Shown in pieces: positions 36,522 to 45,372 of a DNA stretch of 64,000 nt. Each line of letters begins with the position of its first letter. Position 1 is the first letter of the stretch. Origin of the DNA: UBA1231 sp045123185 (GTDB taxonomy: Bacteria > Bacillota_I > Bacilli_A > ML615J-28 > CAG-313); assembly GCA_045123185.1 (NCBI GenBank), contig JBGVIL010000174.1:25412-89411 (forward strand), given 5' to 3'. The position numbers and the translations under genes were made by a program. The notes beneath the pieces were generated by a model. The model did no database searches, was not told where the DNA came from, and worked only from the letters and a program-made list of their open reading frames with translations.

Positions 36522-38612
36522 TTATTGGTATTGATTAATATATTTTACTAATGTGTCATATTTTTTAACAAGTGTTTTAGCGTTATCTGATAAATTATTA
36601 TACATATCTTTTACATAACCTACAGTTGTTTCATTAACAACTGCTTTTTTAGTTGTAAGATTATAAATATAAACATCTACTAAATTTGCAGCATCAGCTT
36701 CTTGTTGATTTGTATCTACTACCCATTTTGCATAAAGTTTCTTATGCACAGTTAAATCAGTAACTGGATTTCCATTAAATTCAGGGTTATCATACCAACC
36801 CATAAATTTATAACCACGAAGTTTAATATTCATTGGATCTTCATCTAATCCGTATACAACCGATGCAGTATTAGTTAAACAATCAATCATACGTTCAGTT
36901 TTAACATATGATGTATTTTCATCATAATAGAAGAATTTAGCAATATCAACCGTTGGTGCCCAACCTTCTGCGAAAATATCTGCACCATAGTTTGATGTAT
37001 TTGCGTAACCTTCATCGATTCTCCAATATGCAAAGAAGTTAATCAAGAACGGCAATAAATCTTCATATAAACCATATTTATAACAGAATCCAAAGAAACC
37101 ATTATCTGATTGATTTTCTAAAATACCATTAATATCTTTAGTTAACATGTAACGTCCTGCAATATTACCTATACCATATAAGTTATTCGCACCAGCTCCT
37201 GTAAAATCTTGTGATAACTCAACAAAATTATTGACATTAAATAAATAATTCTTTTCTAAATGTTCAGTTCCGTGATACGCCACAATATAATAGTAGAAAT
37301 CAGTAAAGAATGCTTCACATAATTGTTCTTTAGATGTATATACATTACTTATCGTTCCTGAATTTAAATAATAAATTGTGTCAGTTGATTTTTCAATTTC
37401 CATCAAGTTATTATACAAAGTTTCAAGTTTATCATAAGTTATAATTAAAGCTTTTAATTCTTTATCGTATGTTTGGTATTCTTCATATAAACCTGTAATT
37501 TTATCACTATAATATTGTTCCATATAGATTGGAATAGTAATAACATTTAAATCAAATGCTTTTGCGTCTTCTTCATAAATAGCAAAAATTTTTTCAATTT
37601 CTAAAGAAATCTCAGAAAATTTCTCTTCATCATATTCTGGTAAATAACCAATTAGATCAGCTTCCATTTCTGCTAATTTTTCTTGGACAAATGTAATTTT
37701 ATTTTTTAAAGAAGCAGATAATTCTGAATTTAAAACATCATTTATTACATCATAAACTACTTGAACTTGTCTTAATTTTGGTAATAGTTCGTTAAGAGTT
37801 GTTATTTTATCTATATTTATAATTTTATCTAGTTTTTCTTCGGGAACTTTTTTAAAGGCGTCATAAGCAACTTCGATGTCTTGAATATCTAAACATGTAG
37901 GATTAATTGGCAATTCATCAATTAAACCATTTACGTAATCAATACTAATAGAATATTTAGCAAATAAAATTAATGTTTTATTTAAAGTACTAAAGTCAAT
38001 TTCCGTTACAGCATCGCCAGAAAAATTAGATGTTTTATACCATCCATCAAAATCACATTTTTCTTTTGTCATTATTGGTAATACCATTGTATCACCAATA
38101 AATTTAAGTTCTTCTTGAATAGTTCCATCATTTTTATACATTAATACTTGATATTCAGAATATATTTCATCAACAAGATATCTTAAAACAAAAGTTAAAT
38201 CTTGGTCAATAGTAATTGTAGTGTCTCGTTGTGGATGTGGTTTGATTAATTCATTTGTTTCTTCACACCACCAACCTATTATACTATAATTATTAAACAT
38301 TTCTTGAACAAAAATATTTGCTTCTGAGTAATTACTAATATAATATCTAGAATGTTGATCTTCTAATTCTAAGTATGATAAAATAAACTCTTCATTTTCT
38401 TTTACTTCGTATTCATTTTCAATATCAATAAATTCTTTTATTTCTTCATCGATTTTTAAAGTAACTTTATATGTTTTTTCTTCTACATAATTTGGATCAA
38501 TTTCTCCACATTCACATTTACCTTCAATATATTGATGAACATGTTCTTTATCACATCCAAAAGTTAAAAAGCATACAAAACAAATAAGTAAATATTTCCA
38601 AATGTTTTTCAT
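36522..38612 (-). CDS. Listeria-Bacteroides repeat lipoprotein with HxH/CxC motif
   Basis: A 696-residue lipoprotein, lipobox TFGCDK. Directly after the lipid anchor comes HVHQYIEGKCECGEIDPNY, the same short motif found twice in the 17.3 kb lipoprotein. Two InlB-type (Flg_new) repeats are visible: DFDGWYKTSNFSGDAVTEID near residue 190 and KFMGWYDNPEFNGNPVTDLT near 615. Between them is a long helical stretch. Such proteins are surface adhesins or binding proteins in gut Bacillota. It is eight bases after ppa, so it may share that transcript. Confidence 0.82.
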   Translation of the reverse strand: MKNIWKYLLICFVCFLTFGCDKEHVHQYIEGKCECGEIDPNYVEEKTYKVTLKIDEEIKEFIDIENEYEVKENEEFILSYLELEDQHSRYYISNYSEANIFVQEMFNNYSIIGWWCEETNELIKPHPQRDTTITIDQDLTFVLRYLVDEIYSEYQVLMYKNDGTIQEELKFIGDTMVLPIMTKEKCDFDGWYKTSNFSGDAVTEIDFSTLNKTLILFAKYSISIDYVNGLIDELPINPTCLDIQDIEVAYDAFKKVPEEKLDKIINIDKITTLNELLPKLRQVQVVYDVINDVLNSELSASLKNKITFVQEKLAEMEADLIGYLPEYDEEKFSEISLEIEKIFAIYEEDAKAFDLNVITIPIYMEQYYSDKITGLYEEYQTYDKELKALIITYDKLETLYNNLMEIEKSTDTIYYLNSGTISNVYTSKEQLCEAFFTDFYYYIVAYHGTEHLEKNYLFNVNNFVELSQDFTGAGANNLYGIGNIAGRYMLTKDINGILENQSDNGFFGFCYKYGLYEDLLPFLINFFAYWRIDEGYANTSNYGADIFAEGWAPTVDIAKFFYYDENTSYVKTERMIDCLTNTASVVYGLDEDPMNIKLRGYKFMGWYDNPEFNGNPVTDLTVHKKLYAKWVVDTNQQEADAANLVDVYIYNLTTKKAVVNETTVGYVKDMYNNLSDNAKTLVKKYDTLVKYINQYQ

Positions 38613-38620
38613 ATAAACCT

Positions 38621-39151
38621 CTATTTATTAAAATACTTTTTGTAATTCTCTATTGACGCAGCAATTATTCTTTTTGCTTCACTTGGACCTCTTGTTTCAA
38701 CTATTGATGTTGTTTTGCCTTCTAGTTGTTTATATACACCAAAAAAGTGTCTCATTTCATCTAAGATATGTTCAGGTAGTTCATCAATATTTTTATAACT
38801 ATTCCATGATGGATCACCAACAGGAACCGAAATTACTTTTTCATCTACTTGATCATTATCAATCATTTTAATGACACCAATTGGTCGACATTTCACTAAA
38901 CAAAGTGGAATAATTTCTGATTGACATAAAACTAATACATCTAGTGGATCATTATCACCTGCATAAGTTTTTGGAATAAATCCGTAGTTAGCTGGATAGT
39001 GAGTTGAAGTAAATAAAACTCGATCTAAAATTAATCTTCCAGTTTCTTTATCAAGTTCATATTTCATTTTACTGTTTTTAGATATTTCAATACACACAAT
39101 AAACTCTTCAGGTGTAATTCTTTTACTATCTAAATCATGCCAAATATTCAT
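38621..39151 (-). CDS. ppa: Inorganic pyrophosphatase, family I
   Basis: A 176-residue soluble pyrophosphatase. The signature DNDPLDVLVL is present near residue 66, with KYELDKETGRLILDRVLFTS and HYPANYGFIPKT before it and KMIDNDQVDEKVI after it. It hydrolyses pyrophosphate to two phosphates and needs Mg. The AGGAGGCTAAT ribosome site is strong. It lies downstream of the PP2C-like gene, nine bases away. Confidence 0.93.
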   Translation of the reverse strand: MNIWHDLDSKRITPEEFIVCIEISKNSKMKYELDKETGRLILDRVLFTSTHYPANYGFIPKTYAGDNDPLDVLVLCQSEIIPLCLVKCRPIGVIKMIDNDQVDEKVISVPVGDPSWNSYKNIDELPEHILDEMRHFFGVYKQLEGKTTSIVETRGPSEAKRIIAASIENYKKYFNK

Positions 39152-39160
39152 ATTAGCCTC

Positions 39161-39964
39161 CTATTCTAGTTCAATTTTGATTACTGTTATATCATCAATT
39201 TTTTTCAGTCTTGGATATTTATCACAGTATGGATCTAGAAATGATTGATTTTTAATTTTCAATATTTCTTCATCTAAATCTAAATTCTTTGAAAACATTT
39301 CTTCATGAGTATTATATACATTTAAATGTTCAAAGCTTTGTGAAAAACCATCTGAATATATATATATTTCTTTAACCAAATCTTTTTTAATATTAAAACA
39401 ACTTGTTTTAATATCTGGATTACTTGTTAAAGAAAAACCTTTATAACCATTTGGTTTATTAATCATTTTACGATGTTTCAATAAAGTATCTTTAATAAAA
39501 GGTCTTGCGTTAACAACATGAATGTTTTTTTCTTTTGCATGTTGTACTAACTCTTTAATTGAAATATTATCAAATTTTGCAAGATCAGTTTCAAAACATC
39601 TAATAATCTTACCATCTTTTAACACAAAAGTAACTTCACAATCACCAAGTGTATGTGCACTAAACTGATCACCTAATACTTCAACGTAGGCCAAACTTGC
39701 TGATGGCATATAGTCTTCTTCTTTAATATTAACTGGAAGTAGATTATACCCTTCTTTTGATAAGATATTTAATCTTTCTTCAATACTACCTGTTAATTTA
39801 TTAATGTTTTCTTTAACATAAGTTACTAACCAACAAGCTTCATTAAAATTATTTGATTTAATAAGTGGTGTTGCACCATCAATTACCATAAAGTAATCTT
39901 TACCTAAGACAAAACGATCTTCATTCCAGTAATGAGATTTTCTTGTTTTAGCTGTTATTTTCAT
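39161..39964 (-). CDS. PP2C-like serine/threonine phosphatase
   Basis: A 267-residue protein with the PP2C metal motifs in order: NEDRF near residue 14, VIDGAT near 28, AHTLGDCEV near 105, IYSDGFSQ near 205 and KIDDITVIKI at the end. Spacing is unusual and some core Gly residues differ, so it belongs to a diverged PP2C-like group. It starts one base after the gene for a membrane protein, suggesting a paired function in signalling. Confidence 0.78.
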   Translation of the reverse strand: MKITAKTRKSHYWNEDRFVLGKDYFMVIDGATPLIKSNNFNEACWLVTYVKENINKLTGSIEERLNILSKEGYNLLPVNIKEEDYMPSASLAYVEVLGDQFSAHTLGDCEVTFVLKDGKIIRCFETDLAKFDNISIKELVQHAKEKNIHVVNARPFIKDTLLKHRKMINKPNGYKGFSLTSNPDIKTSCFNIKKDLVKEIYIYSDGFSQSFEHLNVYNTHEEMFSKNLDLDEEILKIKNQSFLDPYCDKYPRLKKIDDITVIKIELE

Positions 39965-39965
39965 A

Positions 39966-41051
39966 TTATCTTCCCCAATTTATAACTATCATTGTTCCAA
40001 TAAAAATTGAAGCGCCTAATAAAATTAATAAAACATCATAAACATATAAACGTTTTTTATGTTCTTTAAAATTAAGTGAGAAACCTAAAAGGATTGTTCC
40101 AACTAAAACTAATAATAATCCACAATAACCAAGCATTAAACAAAGTAATGTAAATTTATCATTAATTGTAGTGAAAATATTAATCGTTCCTAATAAGAAT
40201 CCTAAAAGAGTAGTCATTAACGCAATAGATTTATAATTACTAACCTTTATACGATCTAAGTCTTCAACTTTTGTTTCATTCAAATCATATGCATGAATAA
40301 TTGAAGATTTAACTAAATATTGATTGTATTCATTAATCTTTGATTCACGGTCAACAGAATATGGTAATAACTCAATTGACTTAATAATATCTTCTTCACC
40401 TTTTGCGTATTGACCAAGTAAAATCAAAATACGACCACGATTTAAATAGAATTTATTATATACTTTATCAATGCCATTTTCTTTAGTTTCTAGTTTAATA
40501 GCTTTATTAATACACATTAATCCAAATTCTAAAAGCTTATGGTTATCTTGATCTTTTCTTTCATCTAACTCATATTCAAAGTATTTACAAATTAAACCAC
40601 AAAAAGCATTTAAAAAACCAACGTGATTTGCAAAATTAGAGTTTGGAGATTTCTTTTCAAGAATAATTTTAGCATTCAAAATTTCACGATAAATCTTTTT
40701 AGTATTTGTTAACTTAACAAGTACAGCCATTAATCTAATGTGTTTAATAATTTCATATTTTTTAAAATATGTTTCATAATCATTTACTAAATCTAGAATA
40801 TTTCCAAAGTTTTGACGTCTTGCCATTGTAAATAAAATAAAGAATAAAATGAAAGAAAGCTTTTCATTATCTTCTAATCGGTTATTAATTTCAATACGTA
40901 GACTTTCATCTAATTCATGATCTAGTTTATAACTACTTGCAATTGAAGTAACAGACATTTCAAAATCACGATAATTTACTTCTACTTCAAAGTTTTCTAA
41001 ATTTTCTAGTTCTTTTGCTTTTAATAATATTACTTCAAATTTGTTGTTCAT
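39966..41051 (-). CDS. Membrane protein with helical N-terminal domain
   Basis: A protein of about 361 residues. Residues 1-265 are soluble and helical, with TPR-like spacing near 195-235 (FYLNRGRILILLGQYAKGEEDI). Three to four membrane segments follow (about 270-360). I choose the ATG at 41051: the one four codons earlier is part of the GAGG ribosome site. It is translated just before the PP2C-like gene, so it may be its membrane partner (inference). No family recognised. Confidence 0.75.
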   Translation of the reverse strand: MNNKFEVILLKAKELENLENFEVEVNYRDFEMSVTSIASSYKLDHELDESLRIEINNRLEDNEKLSFILFFILFTMARRQNFGNILDLVNDYETYFKKYEIIKHIRLMAVLVKLTNTKKIYREILNAKIILEKKSPNSNFANHVGFLNAFCGLICKYFEYELDERKDQDNHKLLEFGLMCINKAIKLETKENGIDKVYNKFYLNRGRILILLGQYAKGEEDIIKSIELLPYSVDRESKINEYNQYLVKSSIIHAYDLNETKVEDLDRIKVSNYKSIALMTTLLGFLLGTINIFTTINDKFTLLCLMLGYCGLLLVLVGTILLGFSLNFKEHKKRLYVYDVLLILLGASIFIGTMIVINWGR

Positions 41052-41079
41052 AAGATACCTCATATGTTATGTTACACTT

Positions 41080-41108
41080 ATTATACCACAATCTTTACAA
41101 TTATACAA
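41080..41108 (-). promoter_or_regulatory. Promoter of the membrane protein/PP2C/ppa group
   Basis: Minus-strand TTGTAT (41103-41108), 17-base spacer, TATAAT (41080-41085), about 28 bases before the chosen ATG. Confidence 0.72.
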
Positions 41109-41119
41109 ATAGAAATTAA

Positions 41120-41149
41120 AAACTACTGATCAAAATCAATCAGTAGTTT
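41120..41149 (-). terminator. Terminator after the Na/Pi cotransporter gene
   Basis: An 11-bp perfect inverted repeat (AAACTACTGAT) with an 8-base loop, just after the stop at 41155, U-rich beyond it. Confidence 0.8.
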
Positions 41150-41154
41150 ATTTT

Positions 41155-42873
41155 TTAATTATGAAATTGTTCTTTTGCTTCTTTAACAGAATAAGCAATA
41201 TAAATCATATGGTCAGCAGCTCTTTCCATATTGTTAACTAAGTTAACATATACACCACTATTTTGTGGGCTACATTCATTTCTCTTTAATCGATCCATAT
41301 GATCTTCAATTAATTGTTTACGCATTGTATCAATTTCTTCTTCAATTACATCAGCTTCTTTAATTTTATCGATATTCTTAGTTAAGAATACTTCATCAGA
41401 TTTTTCATATAAAGCATTAACTTTATTTTTCATAAAGCCAATATGTAACATTACATTTGGTGAGAATACTAATTCGTTAGTAATAGTTTGTTTAGTATAT
41501 TTACAAATATTTTCTGCGATTTCACCAATACGTAGAATATCATTAAGCGTTCTATGGAATGATGTAATTGTAGATTCATCTTCTAATGCTAATTGTTGAG
41601 AAGTAAGTTTAACAATATATTCGATTACAAGTTTATTAGTAACTTCTAATTCTTCATTTACTTTATCAACTTGAGCACGTACTGAAACATCTTTATTTAA
41701 GAATCCATCTATTGATACGTTTAAAATATTCATCGCTTTTGAATACATTAAACCAAGTTCTTTTCTTACTTGATGAACTGCAACTGAAGGAGTTGATAAG
41801 ATACGTTCATCGACAAAGACAAGTGATGATCCTTCTTGTTCTTCTTCTTTATCTTTAACAATGATTGTCGCTAGTTTAACAAACACACCAATAAATGGCA
41901 AGAATATAATTGTACAAATTGTATTAAAGAATGTATGGAACATCGCAATTTGAGATCCAGGTGATACGAACCATTTTGTAAGAGTATTTTCCATTAAATT
42001 TGGAAGTAATAATAATATTATCATAAATAATATTGATCCAAAGGTATTGAATAAGATATGGATAATACTTGCGCGTTTTGCGTTTTTAGATGCTCCCATT
42101 GATGATAATAAAGCAGTAACACATGAACCAATGTTAGAACCTAATATTAAGAACAATACATTATTATTAAGTGATGTTGCGTCTTTTCCTGCACCAATAT
42201 AGATACCATTAGCAACAAATGTAATAACAATAGAAGTAATAAGAGACGAAGATTGTGTAATACCAGTCAACACAATACCAAGTACAAATAGAATAATTGG
42301 TGCAAAGAATCCTTCACTAACAAACGGACTTGCTAATATACTCTTAATAGCATCCTTAATTATTGGATCACCATTATAAGTACTACCAATAGCAATTGAC
42401 ATACATTCAAGCCCTAAGAATAAAAGACCAAGACCAGCAAGTAAGTTACCAATTGATTTTACTTTTTCGTTTTTAGTAAACATTGTAATTAAAGCACCAA
42501 TACCAGTTAATCCAAGTGCTAAAGCACCAAAATCAAATCCGACTCCCCCACTTAATGAGGCAATTTGGGCAGTTATTGTTGTACCAATATTTGCACCCAT
42601 AATCATGGCAGTTGCTTGGAATAAGTTCATAATTCCTGTATTAACAAAACCGACAACCATAATAGTAGTTGCACCTGATGACTGAACTATAGCCGTAGCA
42701 GCAGCTCCTATTAAAACTCCAATAATAGGACTATTTGAAGTTTTATTAAATAGTTTTTTAAGTTGTGTATGGAAAATCATTGTGATACCGTTGCTTAACA
42801 TTTCAAAACCAATTAATAATGCACCTATAGCAGCAATCATAAATAGCACTGTTTCAATAATGTATAATGTCAT
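41155..42873 (-). CDS. Na/Pi cotransporter with C-terminal PhoU-like domain
   Basis: A 572-residue protein of the NptA/YjbB family. The two inverted transport repeats carry the QSSxAT and QSSSL signatures: GAAATAIVQSSGATTIM near residue 55 and VLTGITQSSSLITS near 205. After the last membrane helix (about 330) a helical PhoU-like domain occupies residues 360-560. It should import phosphate with sodium, or export it; direction is unknown. GGAGGGC precedes the ATG. Confidence 0.9.
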   Translation of the reverse strand: MTLYIIETVLFMIAAIGALLIGFEMLSNGITMIFHTQLKKLFNKTSNSPIIGVLIGAAATAIVQSSGATTIMVVGFVNTGIMNLFQATAMIMGANIGTTITAQIASLSGGVGFDFGALALGLTGIGALITMFTKNEKVKSIGNLLAGLGLLFLGLECMSIAIGSTYNGDPIIKDAIKSILASPFVSEGFFAPIILFVLGIVLTGITQSSSLITSIVITFVANGIYIGAGKDATSLNNNVLFLILGSNIGSCVTALLSSMGASKNAKRASIIHILFNTFGSILFMIILLLLPNLMENTLTKWFVSPGSQIAMFHTFFNTICTIIFLPFIGVFVKLATIIVKDKEEEQEGSSLVFVDERILSTPSVAVHQVRKELGLMYSKAMNILNVSIDGFLNKDVSVRAQVDKVNEELEVTNKLVIEYIVKLTSQQLALEDESTITSFHRTLNDILRIGEIAENICKYTKQTITNELVFSPNVMLHIGFMKNKVNALYEKSDEVFLTKNIDKIKEADVIEEEIDTMRKQLIEDHMDRLKRNECSPQNSGVYVNLVNNMERAADHMIYIAYSVKEAKEQFHN

Positions 42874-42918
42874 AAGCCCTCCAATATCTATTTAACTCTT
42901 TATCAACTAAACACGTAC

Positions 42919-42947
42919 ATTATAACATATATTTCGAAAAATGTCTA
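42919..42947 (-). promoter_or_regulatory. Promoter of the Na/Pi cotransporter gene
   Basis: Minus-strand TAGACA (42942-42947), 17-base spacer, TATAAT (42919-42924). Confidence 0.7.
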
Positions 42948-42959
42948 AATATATAAAAA

Positions 42960-42983
42960 AGGTTTAGACAAATGTCTAAACCT
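42960..42983 (-). terminator. Terminator overlapping the end of the amino-acid permease gene
   Basis: An 11-bp perfect inverted repeat (AGGTTTAGACA) with a 2-base spacer and six T beyond it on the minus strand. The stop codon is inside the stem. Confidence 0.8.
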
Positions 42984-44385
42984 CTAAATCTCCTTCAATC
43001 ATTTCTTTTCCATTTGGATTATAGAAGAATAGTGATGGCACCATTAAAATAACAAATAGTAACATAAATACGCCAAATGCTTTTAAACTATCAGGACTAC
43101 CTGTAAAGATTAATTGATATAATCCTGTACCACAGATAACAAAGAATAATGAACCTATGATTGCAATTATTGGCATAATATAACGTTTTAAAACAGATTC
43201 ATATTTAAAGTTACGAATAATATAAACATACATAGTAATATAAACACCATAAATGATCGCACAAACAATTTCATCCATACTACCAAGATATTTAAATAAC
43301 CATACTTCATGCATTGCTAGATACCATACACCTAACATTAAAACCATGCATGCTAACCCGTATATACAAGAAAGTAATGATACACTTTCATTTTTACCAA
43401 TTTTCGAAAACTTCTCAGGCATAATTCCTTGTCCACGACAACTCATTGTATACATTCCACGGCAGCATCCAATCGTTACACCATTAACAGTTCCTAAACA
43501 TGATACCATGATAAAGAATGTAAAGAATGCTCCACCAACTTTTCCCATGATAGATTCAAATACAGCAATAGGTGCATTTGCATCTTGAATAATTGTTCCG
43601 CCATTACCTAAGAATGCTGATAAACCAAAGTAATAAATAATATAGAATACTAAGATTGCAATTGTTCCTAAAGTTAAAGCCTTAGGTAGGTTTTTCTTAG
43701 AATCTTTTAATTCAGCATTAATTGCCGTTGCACAAACCCAACCTTCATAAGCAAATGCTGTTTTCTTAACGGCCTCACCAAAATTAAGTTCAAATCCAAC
43801 AGCTGGGTTTTTAATTGCATTAATAATACCATAATCTCCACCAACAATTAAAGCAGCAAATAATCCAGCAATTGCAATAACACCTATAGGAATTAATTTA
43901 ATAACTGTTGCAGATACTTGGAATTTTGATGATAACATTGGTGATAAATAATTTAATACAACAAAAGCAATTAAAATAAAAAATGCAAATAAGAAATTTT
44001 GCCAATCAGTTAAACCAATATTAAGTCCAATTAATTTGAAGAAATAACTTCCTGCAAATAGTGCTACGATAGATGCAACAATTGGATAATAGAAAGTTGT
44101 TATTAACCACGCTAAATGATACCCAACTCTTTTATTAGTTGCAACTTCAACATAATCAACAACACCATTATATTTTGTAATTCTGGTTGCAAAAACAGCA
44201 AAACAGAATCCGGATGCAACCATGATAACGCCACCAACAAACCACGCTAATAGTGATAGTTTTAAATCTCCACCAGATAGTTGTAATACACCTCCAGCTT
44301 TTAAGAATACACCAGAACCAATAACGATTCCGATAACCATAGCCATACCAGTCCAAAGACCGTACTGTTTTTTAACCTTATTCAT
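42976..44385 (-). CDS. APC superfamily amino-acid permease
   Basis: A 469-residue permease with twelve hydrophobic segments. The first helix has the family consensus GMAMVIGIVIGSGVFLKAGG; the second is LLAWFVGGVIMV. FAYEGWVCATAINAELKDSK matches the helix 6 region of LAT-type members. It probably moves neutral amino acids in or by exchange; specificity is not readable. An AAGGAGAAAATTT site supports the start. Confidence 0.9.
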   Translation of the reverse strand: MNKVKKQYGLWTGMAMVIGIVIGSGVFLKAGGVLQLSGGDLKLSLLAWFVGGVIMVASGFCFAVFATRITKYNGVVDYVEVATNKRVGYHLAWLITTFYYPIVASIVALFAGSYFFKLIGLNIGLTDWQNFLFAFFILIAFVVLNYLSPMLSSKFQVSATVIKLIPIGVIAIAGLFAALIVGGDYGIINAIKNPAVGFELNFGEAVKKTAFAYEGWVCATAINAELKDSKKNLPKALTLGTIAILVFYIIYYFGLSAFLGNGGTIIQDANAPIAVFESIMGKVGGAFFTFFIMVSCLGTVNGVTIGCCRGMYTMSCRGQGIMPEKFSKIGKNESVSLLSCIYGLACMVLMLGVWYLAMHEVWLFKYLGSMDEIVCAIIYGVYITMYVYIIRNFKYESVLKRYIMPIIAIIGSLFFVICGTGLYQLIFTGSPDSLKAFGVFMLLFVILMVPSLFFYNPNGKEMIEGDLEV

Positions 44386-44515
44386 AAATTTTCTCCTTCT
44401 TTTTTTATATCATTATTAAATCATTATTAGCATATTTTTGTCAATTAATTTATATAATTTTTATTTAAATGTGAAACTATAATTAAAAAAGAAATTCAAA
44501 ACTGGAAAAATTGAC

Positions 44516-45313
44516 TTAAAGTATAAACTTGAGAGCCCTTACAACTTCATAATAATCATCAGACTCAAATAAAATAGTATCACTATTTATTTGTTTACAT
44601 CCTGGATAGAATGAAGCATTATATGCATCATTAAATCTCTTGTATTGAATTTCAACTTCAAAATGTTTTGGCATTTCGATTAAATTGTTTTTAAGATTTT
44701 TCTTTAATGCTAATTTTACTGTATCTTCAATTTCTTGATTTGTTACATTTGGATGTTTACTAATTACTGCACCATGAACACCAGTTTTAGTAGCAACTGT
44801 TTCAATATTTGGATTGAACTCTTTAACAATTTTTGTTAGGTTTTCATCGCCACTTAAAAAAGCTACTGGTACACCTAGATAATTTGCATACAAAGCATTT
44901 ATATGAAATTCACTTGCTAAAACTCCATTAATTTTTACATATTGATTACGTAAATTCATTGTATGAGAAAGAGGATTTCCCTCACTAGATGCTGGACTAT
45001 GATAACCAATAAAAATAACAGCATCAAATGTATTATCCAAACTTGCCATCATACTGCATGGACATCCTTGCCACCCACGATGTAATTTAACATAATCTGG
45101 TAAATCTTTTAAAATTAAATTCTTTGCTGAATCATGAGCATCTTTAATAAAGATTTCAGTTGCACCAGCATTGTGTGCTGCAATACATGCTCTTTTAACT
45201 TCTTCAGTCATTTGCTCTCTAAAGTAATGATATTCAGCACATTTATTATCTGTTTCATCCCAACTCACAATATTATTTACGCCTTCAATATCAGCACTAA
45301 TAAATATTTTCAT
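44516..45313 (-). CDS. M55 family D-aminopeptidase (DppA-like)
   Basis: A 265-residue zinc peptidase. The N-terminal metal motif is SADIEGV (residues 6-12), with IKDAHDSA near 57, FIGYHSPA near 103 and SEFHINALYANY near 135 supplying the other ligands. DppA enzymes form decameric rings and release D-amino acids from peptides. Strong AAGGAG site. The gene next upstream is the amino-acid permease, and the GH3 gene follows in reverse order, so wall-peptide use is plausible (inference). Confidence 0.9.
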   Translation of the reverse strand: MKIFISADIEGVNNIVSWDETDNKCAEYHYFREQMTEEVKRACIAAHNAGATEIFIKDAHDSAKNLILKDLPDYVKLHRGWQGCPCSMMASLDNTFDAVIFIGYHSPASSEGNPLSHTMNLRNQYVKINGVLASEFHINALYANYLGVPVAFLSGDENLTKIVKEFNPNIETVATKTGVHGAVISKHPNVTNQEIEDTVKLALKKNLKNNLIEMPKHFEVEIQYKRFNDAYNASFYPGCKQINSDTILFESDDYYEVVRALKFIL

Positions 45314-45372
45314 CTCTTTTTTCTCCTTAAAATTTAATATTTATAAAAATGTTGTTAAACGAAATTTTCATA

